From positions 1,918,440 through 1,982,439 of the forward strand of contig JAKSZT010053928.1 of assembly GCA_026826555.1 (NCBI GenBank): a DNA stretch of 64,000 nucleotides, read 5' to 3'. Every line of letters begins with the position of its first letter. Within the stretch, counting starts at the first letter, position 1. Source of the stretch: Tolypeutes matacus (lineage: Eukaryota; Chordata; Mammalia; Cingulata; Chlamyphoridae). Position numbers and translations under genes: made by a program. The notes under the pieces are model-generated. The model did not search any database and was not told where the DNA came from. It worked only from the letters and a program-made list of their open reading frames with translations. Of the stretch, positions 23,435 through 34,050 are shown one piece after another.

Positions 23435-23466
23435 GTTTAAAAGGTGCAGTGTATATAAGTTGCTCT
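23435..23466 (+). repeat. Second (probable donor) copy of the 32-bp repeat
   Basis: Identical to 22647-22678 and in the same orientation, 788 bp downstream. It has no flanking direct repeat, which is why I treat it as the donor. It includes GTGTATATAAG, a TATA-like word, but no promoter context. Confidence 0.85.
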
Positions 23467-25054
23467 GGACATTTCATATAAAATGATCACAAACTTATCT
23501 CCTATGTGCCTTTGGAGAGGAGATAGTTGAAGCTAAATTAATCTCTTGGTAATTATTGCAATGAGCAATTATTAAAAGATCACTAAGTTGACCAAATCAT
23601 TTAAAAAATATTCCTTCTTTTTGGATAATTGAACGTATTCCTCATAGCTGGGTATAAGATTCTGGGTGAAACCAGTCAATGGTCCACTATTATAAACTGA
23701 AGGAAGTCAAGTTTTATTTTAGTCCTTTCAGCTCTGTCTTCTATAACTGGCTTTTCTCTTTAGAGGTATAGTGAACTCTGCTTTGTAGCACCCACCTGGG
23801 AAGCTTCAGTGTTTCTCCCCTAAAGGTGATGGAACCTCAGATGACCCAGAATGGTTACTTTCTCTAGACCCTCCTCTTTTGGCAACCTTTCTTTCAATCA
23901 GCTTCTATTCCGCAGCAAATCATGCTTAAAGAGTTTCCCCAGCCCAGGCCGGGTGTGCCGTGTCAGAACCCTGTTTTCCTGGAGATAGTGTATTTGGTGC
24001 AGTGATGCAGTTTGCACTGGCAGGCCAGCACCACCCATGACAAATGAGGATTCAAAAGCCACAAGTTCAGCTGATTTCCAATCTAAGGTCTATACAAAGG
24101 AAGTAGTAAACCCACTGCAACATGGTTCTTTGCCAATGTCTGCATATGGATCCTGCTTTATATTTTTATCGCTCTTTACATGAGGTTGAAAATTCAGCTG
24201 AGACTTGCTTTAAAAAAAAAAAAAAGAAAAGAAAAACTGATCAATTTCCTAGCTATTGTCTGCAAAAAAGGATGTACCTGTACTAAGTTATTGTGTTTTT
24301 AGTGCACATTTCATTTGCACGTGCTGTTAGGTAGATGTGAGAAGCTTTGTGTTTGCATGCAGCCTGTCATCTATTCCAATTTCTCCCTTCAGTATGTCAC
24401 CTGATTCTTTATTTCTGCATTAGAAATACCCTGTCCTTGGCAAAAGGAGCAATGTTTATGCAAGCTTTTCTTTTAGGAAAGTGAAATTATTTAGAAAGAT
24501 TCTTTTTTTTCTTTTAAAAGAAGATTCTTCTACATCCATGGGTTTTCTTTAACAATGAGAATTAAGTCAAGCCACATACTCTGGACTCATCCTGTGTCAA
24601 TTTACGAAAGGAATGCTGATTAGGAAATTCCATTTTATTATGTGAAGGCACATTGGACAAAGATAAGACAAACTTGCTTAAATGAATTACTATTTCAGGA
24701 TTGGAGGAATTCCCAAACTACAGAAAACTGAAAGGAACAACTCCCTTCCTCTCTAATTCTTTAAGTTCTGCACTGTATGTCCTCAGTGCATTATTTCAGA
24801 TTTTAACTGTCTAGAGTCTAAGGGGAAATATTTCTACTTTTCTCATGCTATACAAACTTCATCACGGCACAATATGTGTATGGATGTTTTTGATAAAGAT
24901 GATCGTGGTGATAAGGCAAACAGATGTGCCCAACATTAGGAAACATCAAACAAACCTAATTAGATTGTAGACTATCTTACAGATAATTTTCATATAGTGA
25001 ATTCTAAAATAGGCAATGAATGTTTATTTTGGTGCCGATAGTGTTCACATAAGG

Positions 25055-25242
25055 CAGTGCTCCGCAAACTCCTTTGTACACAGAACCACCGGAGGTTTTG
25101 TTAAAAAAAAACAGATCCTGAGCCCATCCCCAGAAATTCTGATTCAGTAGGTCTAGGTAGGGCTGAGAAATCTGCAGTTTTGATCAGCACCTCAGGTAAT
25201 ACTAAAGTAGGTGGTCTGTGGACCACAATTTGAAAAATACTG
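25055..25242 (+). mobile_element. MER5A hAT MITE
   Basis: Begins CAGTGCTCCGCAAACTCC and ends 'ccacaatttgaaaaatactg'. Internal 'ccagaaattctgattcagta' and 'ggtctaggtagggctgagaa' are MER5A hallmarks. The 188-bp length is near full size. Flanks ACATAAGG and CCAAAGGG match at 5 of 8 positions, perhaps a decayed duplication. Confidence 0.9.
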
Positions 25243-25377
25243 CCAAAGGGCATGAACTGTAAAGAGAGTGCAGTTTATTTCCAGCAGGTCAAGAAACACT
25301 TTACAAAGCAATACCGTAACAAATTCTCTCTGAAGAACAGAAGGGAGATTGCCAACCTAAAAGGAAAGGAGGTTCTG

Positions 25378-25510
25378 TTCATTTGTTCATTGACTCATTC
25401 ATTCATTTCAACATACTATCCCCCTGAGCACCTATTACAAAGTACCTATATGCCTGCCTGGCCCTGTGGCTGCTCTCTGAGCTCTGGGCACAGATAGGGG
25501 TTAGCAGGAG
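25378..25510 (-). mobile_element. L2 LINE 3' fragment
   Basis: 'cattcattcatttcaacat', 'gagcacctattacaaagtac' and 'gagctctgggcacagatagg' read as the reverse complement of the L2 3' end. Confidence 0.65.
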
Positions 25511-26265
25511 AGAAGGTCCATTATTAGAAACAGAATCATCAAGTGAAGAAGAGCATTCTTTTTCTTCTTAAATTTTCATGTCTTTGAGGCCTGTAGCCAT
25601 CATTCTGCAAGCACATGTCCTTGCTTCCAGTGAGGTCTCACACAAGCACTCACGTTCTATTCCATGGTTTCAGCACTTTGCTTTTACTTTCCAGAACACC
25701 CTTTGACTCTAGAGATTTACAAGTGGTTGGCTTTGAGCTTGAGCCCACATCACTCTACATCAGGCTGGATTCCCTTTGTTTTGATGATAGAGTTGGCAGG
25801 TGGAAGCCAGTTTAACACAACTCAAGCTAAGTGAGGGAAATTCTATGTTGGGCGAATTAATACTATTTTTCCCAACTTAGAGTTTGTTTTCTACTGAGAA
25901 TAAATTTAATGATATCATATGACTCACTTTCAAAACATATTGTTTTATTTTCTCAAGCTAAAGGACAGTCCAATTAAATTCGGCCTTTAAAGTAGACTGC
26001 ATCCCCATTTCCTTAGAATTGTATGAAAAGAAGTCACATTTTATACCACCATATGTATTACTATGTACAGGACTCAGATAAATAGAAGTCTCATAAAATC
26101 TCTGATACAAGGATTTAATGGTGGAGCATACATTGTCAACCAACACAGGAGAAGCAGAATCTGATCTCCTTTAAAAACCTGGCTTAATGCAGTGCCTTGC
26201 AGTAGGCTTTAGTTGACTACCAGAGGTTTGGAAACTGCTCAGTTTTATATAGAGAGAATTTCTAT
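25511..26265. other. Unique AT-rich sequence
   Basis: No gene or repeat recognised. Confidence 0.35.
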
Positions 26266-27490
26266 GTCCAGAAATGGTGGGATATGTTTTTCAGGCCAAA
26301 TCTTCTGCAGAAAACAACTAAAAGGACTGGATAAAATGTCAACCAAAAATATCAACAAATTGCCAAAGCTGTAAGGAACAGAGCCAAAGCCAAAGGGAAA
26401 GAGGGAACTGTGACAGTTTGAAGCTTTCTGTGGATCCCAGAAAAGATCATGTTCTTGAAGCTAATCCATTCCTGTGGGTATAGGACTCTTTGATTGGATT
26501 GGGTTCAGTTGAGGGGGTCTTTGATTGGATTACTTCAGTGAGGCCTGGACCCTGAGTAGATCTTGTTCCTCTTGCTGGAGTTCCTTATAAACGGAGCACT
26601 GAAAGTAGAGACACACAGAGAAAAAGCCACAGAGACCGAGAAGGGACCCAGGACTCAGAGAGGAACCCTGGAGAGAGGAAGTCACAGATGGAGCATCCAG
26701 AAGCTGAAGCAGCAAGACCCAGAAGAGAGGCAGATGCCTCCATTTGCCTTGCCACATGGAAGGAGTCCAGGATCACCAGGAGCCAACTTTCAGTGAGACA
26801 GCATCTCTGATGATGCCATAATTTAGACATTTTCACAGCTCAGAACTGTAAGCTTTTAAACTAATAAATCCCCATTATAAAAGCCAACACATTTCTGGTA
26901 TGTTGCTTCCAGCAGCCTTTAACAAACCGAAACAGGAGCCTGGAGAGGAAGGTAAGACCTGAGTACCACAAGATGCTTTTTACCTAGAAGGCTTTGCTAC
27001 ATTTTTTGGGGGGGGAGGGCCTCATGCAGATGGTTACAGAAGTCAAAGCTCACGGTCAGTGCAAGTGGGAAGACTAAGAGGAAACCTTCCCCACTTTAAA
27101 CTGAACCCAAAGACTAGACTATACTCTCAGAGTACCTGCTACCGGAACTAAATTAACCTCCACTACATGCATAGGCAGAAAAAGGAAGGAAAGGGGGCGA
27201 GGGGGAGGAAAAAACCATCTCTGAGATGTTATGGCCACAAGCCAGCCCTCATGTGGCTTTACACTGGCTTTGCATCACCCGGGGGGTCCAGAAAATCCCA
27301 AATCCTGAACCAAATTTAAGTTGGCCAAGGGCTGGTAAAGCCCAAGCTACCAGGCAGAAGCAGAATCTCTCTGGAGGCATGCACCTTCATCCTAGACCTC
27401 AATCTCCACAAACAGTTTTTTCAAATGCAATGACAAGTACACAGACCAAAGTAACCAAACACAGACATGAGGCACATGAACAAGTCTGAT
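26266..27490 (+). mobile_element. L1 LINE 5' region, split by a solo LTR
   Basis: 'aaggactggataaaatgtc' and 'agccaaagccaaaggg' before 26409, and 'aagctaccaggcagaagcag', 'cctagacctcaatctccac' and 'aagtaaccaaacacagac' after 26934, resemble the 5' region of old L1 elements. The LTR at 26409-26934 interrupts it. Borders are approximate. Confidence 0.55.
26409..26934 (+). mobile_element. Solo LTR, MaLR-like family A (copy 1)
   Basis: Starts TGTGACAGTTTGAAGC and ends 'caaaccgaaaca' (TG...CA). AATAAA lies at 26863-26868 near the 3' side, as in an LTR R region. The flanks GGAAC (26404-26408) and GGAGC (26935-26939) are a 5-bp duplication with one mismatch. It shares AATCCATTCCTGTGGGT (26463-26479) and its whole 3' layout with the antisense copy at 39331-39938. 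Length 526 bp, no internal genes. Confidence 0.85.
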
Positions 27491-29444
27491 ATCTGCAGGT
27501 TCCTAAACTGTGCTCCATGGAAAAAAGGATCATTAGGAAAGGAGGAGGCAGCTGTGAGGAAGAGAGACAGCCACCTGAGCAGCTCCACCAGTGCAGGAGC
27601 TCTTTAATCCATTTAACATCTGAAGAGAAGTTTCTGCGGCTAGAAAAGATTAAACATCACAGTGTCAGGGGGGATATAAATACTGGGGTTTCTTATTTTT
27701 TAAAATGGCTCATAGTGGCACCCAACTACTTGACAATTAAGTAGCCAAACAGAGTAAAAGACACAAATTCCTTCCTAATCTACTTGGGAACAAATTCTCT
27801 ATGTGTGAGGAATTCAATAAATAAGTCTTTAGAGTCTCAAAATAAAATGGCAAGAGGAGGACTTGAGATTTTAAAAAATCCATTTTCAGAGGTGAAAACG
27901 GAGGCAGGAAGCTGCATCTGGGTGACGAGTAGGTCAGAGACAGCACAGGGAAGTGGCCCATAAGTCTTCACGATTTTATATGGCAGATCCTATTAGTCTA
28001 ACTGTTATCATCTGAATTCATCAGTCCTCTTGATTTTGTTCATGTGTTTTAGATTCAAAACATATATTCCGTTAGAATTCTTCCCCTTTAATTTTTAAAA
28101 CCATGTGTGGTTTAGGGTCAATTTAATCTGCGTGTTTCCTATTTTCTTATAATTAAACCATCAAAATATTGTCTTTTAAAAACTATTTAATGTGCATAAA
28201 ATCTTCTGAGCACTTTCAATAAACTTCTTAAAAGCATTTCTATCCCACTTAAAAACAGAAGTTGCACTGCTTCATGGGTGACCTGGTGCAAAAACCGAGA
28301 ATGCCCTTTAAATTTCCGAAAACTTGAAGGCTGAATAATTTCTAAACTTGGAGAAAATGAGTTCACTCATTCCTAAAGGCTTTGTGTTGCTAAAGAAGAC
28401 ATTTGGAGCAAAGATGAGTTCCATAAGAGGAGAAATCAGAGCTGCAGGAGAAATCGATGGTATGTGAATTTAGCTAAGGCCCCTGAAGAATAGTTGGAAG
28501 TCCAACTTGTCACATTGCTATCCACAGAGCAAGGAAAAACTCAAATGCACATCAAATATTTGACAAGACTAAAGAGAAATGTGATGTCCATATGAAATAA
28601 TATTTGTTCATAGCTCTAAGAAAACAAAGGAATATAAACGTATGGATTTTGGCACACGCAATTTGCTCTCTAGACTAATCCTCTGCTGTTGGCAGCCCAT
28701 GGAGAACCCTTAATAACTTTACCAACATCAAATAATTAATTCCTCATAAAGAATAAATAGAATCTGTTATTTGAGCACTAACTCTTGTCAGGTAGATTTG
28801 CAGAACTGCGGCGGCAGGGTTAAGTAGGGAGAGAGGATCTTTCGTAGAAGGGCAGAGGGGTACCAAGCTAGGAAAGTGAGTGGAGTTCTGTAGAAAAATC
28901 TCTCCCCTGCTCTGACAGCTGTTGACAAGAGCCAGGCAGCAGTAAGCATGCCTGTGAGAAGAAAGCTCTCTAGCTAGGCACCATGGTGCATTCAGGAGGC
29001 ATTTCCAGGGAATGCATAAATTCTGCTGTTCTGAGGAGCCTGCAACTCTTGGAGACTGCCGGCTCGTTATCACCAAGCATCAAATACTGAGCAGACAGGA
29101 AGCAGGGGCTTCCCCACCAGGGTTAACGGCACACGAGCTCTAAGGAAAAGGGACCTGAGTCCATTTCCTGCAATTGTTAGAGGAGGCTGGTGGCGGGACC
29201 CTTGGGTATGTTAGAGTCCCACATGCACTACTGTTCTCATGTAATTGCTAGGATCTTACTTTATCCAGGCCTTAATCTTCTACAGAGAAATCCCCTCTAC
29301 TTAGGTCCTGGAGATAACAGAAATTTTGATTTTTTCCTAATATAATAAAATAAAATAACTTATAGAGTGCTTTGCAAATCACTGACACATGCATTAAATA
29401 TCTCGTTTGATGATGCAGCTGATTTTAATCACAGCAACAATAGT
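27491..29444. other. Unique sequence
   Basis: No gene, RNA or repeat recognised. A purine-rich tract lies just upstream at about 27178-27209. Open frames up to 110 codons lack motifs. Confidence 0.35.
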
Positions 29445-29554
29445 GACAATAACAGGCATTACTAGAACTAATAAGTGAGTTTAGCAAAGTTGCATGAGAC
29501 AGAGTTGCTATGTAAAAATCAATTGTATTTCTATATACTAGCAACCATCGGAAA

Positions 29555-31201
29555 TTTTTAGTGGCTTTATTAAGGTACAACTGGCACATAATAAACTGCA
29601 TATATTTAAGAGTACAATTTAAGTTTACACACATGCACACACACATATACATACCCAAGAAACCACCACTATAATCAAGATAATGAACATATCCATCACC
29701 CGTTTTCTTGTGCCCCTTTGAAATCCTGCTCTCTCACCTTCCCATTCCCTTCCACCCATCTGCTTTCTGTCACTATAGAGTCATTTGTATTTTCTAGATT
29801 TTTGTATTTATATATATAATCATAGGATATGATTATATATTTTTGGGCCTGACTTCTTTCACTCACCATAATTATTTTGAGATTTCTCCATCTTGTTGCT
29901 TGAGGAACTTCATGCTTAGGATGCACTGAGTCTCTTGGATCTGCAAGTTTAAAACTTACATCAAATTTGAAATTTTTTTCAGCCATTATTTCTTCATATA
30001 TTTTATTCTGTCCCCCCATCTCTCCTTTCCTTCAAGGAATCAAATTACACATATATTAGGCTGCTTGAAGTTGTGCCATAGCTCACTGATGCTCCGTTCA
30101 TGTTTTCAATAAGTCTTTTTTTCTCTGTGTTTCATCTTAGATAGTTTCTATTGCTTCAAATTTATCTTTTCCTCTTCAATGTCCAATCTGCAATTAATTC
30201 CATCCAGTAAATTTTCAACCCATACTTGGTAGTTTCCTTTGCTAGAAGTTCAATTTAATTTTTTTTAAAAATATTTTTCATGTCTCTACTTAACACGTTT
30301 CACATTTCTTCTAGTTCTTAAACATATGAAACACAGTTATAGAATTTATTTTAATGCTTTGTCTACTAAGTTTATCATAGATGTCATTTATAAACCAACT
30401 TGAATTTATTGAATTTTCTCCTAATAATAGGTCACACTTTCCTGTTTCTTTGTATATCTGACAATTTTTTCCTGGATGCAAAACATGAATTTCACATGGT
30501 AGGGTGCTGGATATTTTGTGTTCCCAAATATTCTTGAGTTTAATTCTGTGATGCAGTTAAATTACTTGGAATGATTTTGATCCTCTCAGGTCTTGATTTT
30601 AAGCTTAGTTAAGTGGGACCAAAGCAGTGTTTAGCCTGGGGCTAATCTTGCCCATACCCAATGCCCAGGAAATTATGAGGTTTTTCAGTATGGTTGGTAG
30701 GAGCAAAAACTTCCTGGCACTTGTGAGTTCCAGGTATTGTTCTCTCTAAATCTTTTGGGTGATTCCTTCCCTGGCCTCTGGTAGTTTTCTTTCAAGCATG
30801 AACTAATCAATACTTAGCTGAAGACTTGTGGAGACTGCAGATTTCTGGCACTCTCTCTCCATGCAGCTCTCTCCTCTCCAGTCCTGGGCCCTAGGAGCTC
30901 AAGCCATCTTGGGCCCTCTGAACTCCTAGCTCTGTCTCCTAAACGGAGGGGGACTGCTGGCTTGTCCTGGGTTTCTTGCCTCCTCTGCCATGGCCAGGAA
31001 ACACTCCAGGAGGCGAGCTGGGTAATTGTAAGGCTCACCTCATTTTCCCCCATCACTCTGGAATCACTGTTCTTAATTGCCTGATGTCCCATTTCCTGAT
31101 GAAACCACTGTTTTATATATTTTGTGTTCTAGTTGTTTTCATTAGAAGGGTAGATTGATCCTTATCACTCCATCTTGGCTTAAAATTAAAGTTCCACAGT
31201 A
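29555..31201 (-). mobile_element. Antisense L1 (5' and 3' ends, internal deletion)
   Basis: The minus strand reads a 3' UTR at 29555-29900 ('ttactttaataaagcc'-like terminus) and 5' UTR-like sequence at 29900-31201 ('tgatgttgtcccacag'-type region, ending near 'catcttggcttaaaattaaag'). ORF1 and ORF2 are essentially missing. GGAAA on both sides (29550-29554 and 31202-31206) is a short target duplication. It separates collinear parts of the host L1, so it inserted later. Confidence 0.7.
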
Positions 31202-32007
31202 GGAAAAGAAAATGAACAAAGTACCAATTACAACTGCATCAAAAATATAAAATCTTAGGGATAAAGTTAACACCAGGTGTGTAAAACTTGTACATTGAAA
31301 ATTCCAAAACATTTCTGGGAGAAATAAAAGCAGACCTAAATAAACAGAAATGGACTGTGTTCATGTGTGTGGAGACACAATATTGTGAAGATGTCAATTC
31401 TCCCCAAATTGCAATTTCAATTAAATCCCAAAAGGCCTTTTTGTAGAAATTGACATGCTGATTTTAAAATTTATATGGAAATGCAAAAGATGATCTAGAA
31501 AGCTAAAATTATTCTAAAAAAGAAGAACAAATCTGGAATATTTGCTCTACCTGATTTCAAGACAATATAAGCTATAGTAAGAAAGATAGTGTGATATTGG
31601 TGTAAATATAAACATGAAGATCAATGGCATAGAATAGAGAGACCATTAATTAGATCCTCATGTATATGGTCAATTGATTTTCAACAAAGATGCCAAAGTA
31701 ATGCAGTGGGGGAAAGGACTTTTTTTTCCCAGTAAATGGCACTGGAACAATTGATCATCAGTACGGAAAAAAAAAAAAAAAAAAAAAAAATCCTAGACCC
31801 TTAACTCACACCATACACAAAAACTAACTCGTAAAGGATCAAAGACCAAAATGTATTATCTGAAACTATAAAACTTCTAGAAGAAAATATAGAGGAAAAT
31901 ATTTGCTATTAGGGTTAGGAAATGATTTCTTAGATAGGGCACACAAAAATCTATGGGCCATAAAAGAAGAAAAACAGGGATAAATTGGTCTTTATAAAAA
32001 TTAAAAC

Positions 32008-32428
32008 TGTAATCAAGAGTCTGACTTCATTTTTAACGTTTGATGTTGATTGCTGCCAGCTTTTATGCCCCACCGCTCCCCTATCCCCTTCAGCCCCAAA
32101 TCTGGGCAAGCTGATAAAGGTGCCCACGTGTTCCCTCCTTTGTTTTCAGTGGGATGTTCAATCCTTGCCAGCCCTGGCTCCCATATGAAGGAACACTCAC
32201 CCTAGTACTCCCCCTGACCACAACAAGAGACAAGCCAGGCTTCTTTCCCTGCTCTCTCAAGCCATTTTTGGACCTGCCTGGGACCCTGCCCTGCTCTCCC
32301 CAGAAAGTCTCATTATGTGAGTAATAAGCCTTTTCCTACCCTCTGGGGCCACGTGTGGCTTCAGTGGTCTCAACATCTAAAAATGTGGGGTGACAGGGCC
32401 ATCCTACCTTTGTGGAGTGACTACAACA
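32008..32428 (+). mobile_element. Solo LTR inside the host L1
   Basis: The host L1 is interrupted between 'attaaaac' and 'ttttacacttcaaaag'. The insert starts TGTAATCAAG and ends 'gactacaaca', giving TG...CA ends and a length of 421 bp. It has an ERV-like 'gtgagtaataagccttttcc' signal near 32318-32335. Flanks aaaac and atgac match at 3 of 5 positions, so the duplication is decayed. TGACTT also occurs at 32022-32027 and 32430-32435, an alternative boundary. Family not assigned. Confidence 0.6.
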
Positions 32429-32781
32429 ATGACTTTTACACTTCAAAAGACACTGTTAAGAAAATAAAAAGGGAAGCCACAGACAGATCAGGGGGAAATA
32501 TTTGCAAAACATACATGTATCTGGAACATATAAAGAACTCTTCTACCTCAATAATAAGACAAACAACCCCATTTTTTAAATGGGCAAAAGATTTGAACAG
32601 ACTCTTCACCAAAGAAGGTATACAAATGGCAAATAGTTACATGAAAAAAGGCTGACCTCTATTCAACATTAGGGAAAGCGAAAAAAAACTAAAATGAGAT
32701 AGCACTTTATACCTACAAATTTCAGATTAACTGAAATTCAAAAAGACTGACATTATTGAGTGTTACCAAGAATGTGCAACA

Positions 32782-33503
32782 GCGAATATTCTCACTGTCC
32801 TGATTCTGTGATAATCAGGGTGGGCTAAACATTCACTATATTAGAAACCATGCATGTGTCCCCAGACCTCGTTTTCCTCCCTAGGTCTGGTTTTTAGAGT
32901 GCTGGTGATAAACTAAGCCTGATTTATTATATGTCCATCCTGTATGGGAAAAGACTGTAACTCTAGGTATCTCTGGTCAACCTTAAGAGATATAGCAGGG
33001 GGCTATATCTGGTTGGCATCCATCTCCCATATGGAGGGACCTGGGTTCGATCCCCGGGACCTCCTGGTAAAAATTTTAAAAATATATGGAAGGTGAGTGG
33101 GCCGCCAGGCCCTGTGCGCGGGCGCACCACCAGTTCCCGCGAGCCACACAGCAAGATGATGACATAATAGGAGAGTGACACAAGGGAGAGGCAAGATGAG
33201 ACGTACCGAAAAACCAGCAACTAAGGTTGCGCGGGCAGGATGCCTCTCTCCTACATCAGAGATTCCAAGGATTGAATCCCAGTGAAGACAGGAGGAGAAG
33301 GATGAGAAGAGAGGGCAGAAAATGGACACAGAGTTGCCCAGTGAATGGACACAGAAACAGCAAAAACGGGGGGGAGGGGGAAGGGGTGTAAAAATGGATA
33401 AAAGTAAATAAATAAAGAAAGAAAGAAAAGAAAAGGAAGCAGGGAGCTTGTGACAAAGTCACACAGCCAATAAAAGGTAGAGCCAGGAAAAAAAAAAAAA
33501 AAA
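32782..33503 (+). pseudogene. Processed retrocopy of an unidentified transcript, with a DAS SINE inside
   Basis: Flanked by a perfect 14-bp direct repeat AAGAATGTGCAACA (32768-32781 and 33504-33517) and ending in a poly(A) tail from 33488. AATAAA is at 33469-33474, 13 nt before the tail. The 3' end resembles antisense MIR, so the signal may have come from it. The 5' part, 32782-32990, is not recognised. A dimeric DAS SINE occupies about 33001-33420. The source gene is unknown and no reading frame is evident. Confidence 0.7.
33001..33420 (+). mobile_element. DAS SINE, dimeric, within the retrocopy
   Basis: B box GGTTCGATCC at 33044-33053 followed by 'gacctcctgg', a second tRNA-like unit with 'ggattgaatcccagtg' near 33270, then a G-rich part and (AATA)n/(AGAA)n tail. 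The 5' A-box region is damaged. AGCAGGG on both sides (near 32994 and 33438) is a weak hint of its own target duplication. It either lay in the source transcript or entered later. Confidence 0.75.
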
Positions 33504-34050
33504 AAGAATGTGCAACAAGTGGAAATTCATATTTGAATAATGGAAATGCTTTTGCATTTTGCAGCCACTTTGGAAAGCAGTTTGGCAGTTTCTTGTAAAG
33601 TGTAACATAGACTTACTACCCAACCCAGTAATCCCACTTTTAGTTATTTACCCAATAAAAATGAAAGCACTTGTCCACACAAAGGCTTGTACTCAGATCA
33701 TTATAGTAACTTTGTTCATAATAGCCCCAAACTGAAAACAGCCCAAATGCCCATCAATAGGGGAATGGACAAACAACACATGGTATAGCCACATGATGAA
33801 ATACGAGTCGGCAATAAAAAGCAACCACTGGCACACAGAAAAGCATGACAAAAAAGACTATACACTGTATGATTTCCTTTATATAAACTTCTAGAAATGG
33901 CAAAAGCAGGGATGGGGAGGGGGTTGACTGCAGTGGGGCACAATGGAAATTTGGGGGTGATGTAAATATTGAATAACATAATTGTAGTTTCAGTTATATG
34001 ACCACATATTTGTCAAATCTCATCTAATTGTACCTTAAAACTGGTAGAGT

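Larger units (their letters stand above)
22281..25054. other. Unique sequence containing a short templated duplication
   Basis: No gene or transposon recognised. It holds the 32-bp direct repeat described separately (22647-22678 and 23435-23466), a 12-bp palindrome GAAGAGCTCTTC at 22973-22984 and an A-rich tract at about 24210-24235. Confidence 0.4.
29445..34050 (+). mobile_element. Host L1 LINE (ORF2 3' half and 3' UTR) with three insertions
   Basis: Four collinear segments of one L1: 29445-29554, 31202-32007, 32429-32781 and 33504-34050. Diagnostic words run in order: 'aaaatcaattgtatttctat', 'actgcatcaaaaatataaaa', 'aatggcatagaatagagag', 'cacttcaaaagacactg', 'ttgcagccactttggaaagc', 'cagcccaaatgcccatcaat' and a 3' end near 'attgtaccttaaaactgg'. 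The ORF2 frame is broken throughout. An A24 run at 31767-31790 has expanded within it. Confidence 0.9.

Noticed and set aside
29555..34050. L1 with 5' inversion (twin priming) as the explanation for the head-to-head L1 pieces
   Set aside because: Host L1 sequence continues on both sides of the antisense segment (29445-29554 and from 31202) with GGAAA flanks, and the antisense segment has its own 3' end. A separate insertion explains it better.
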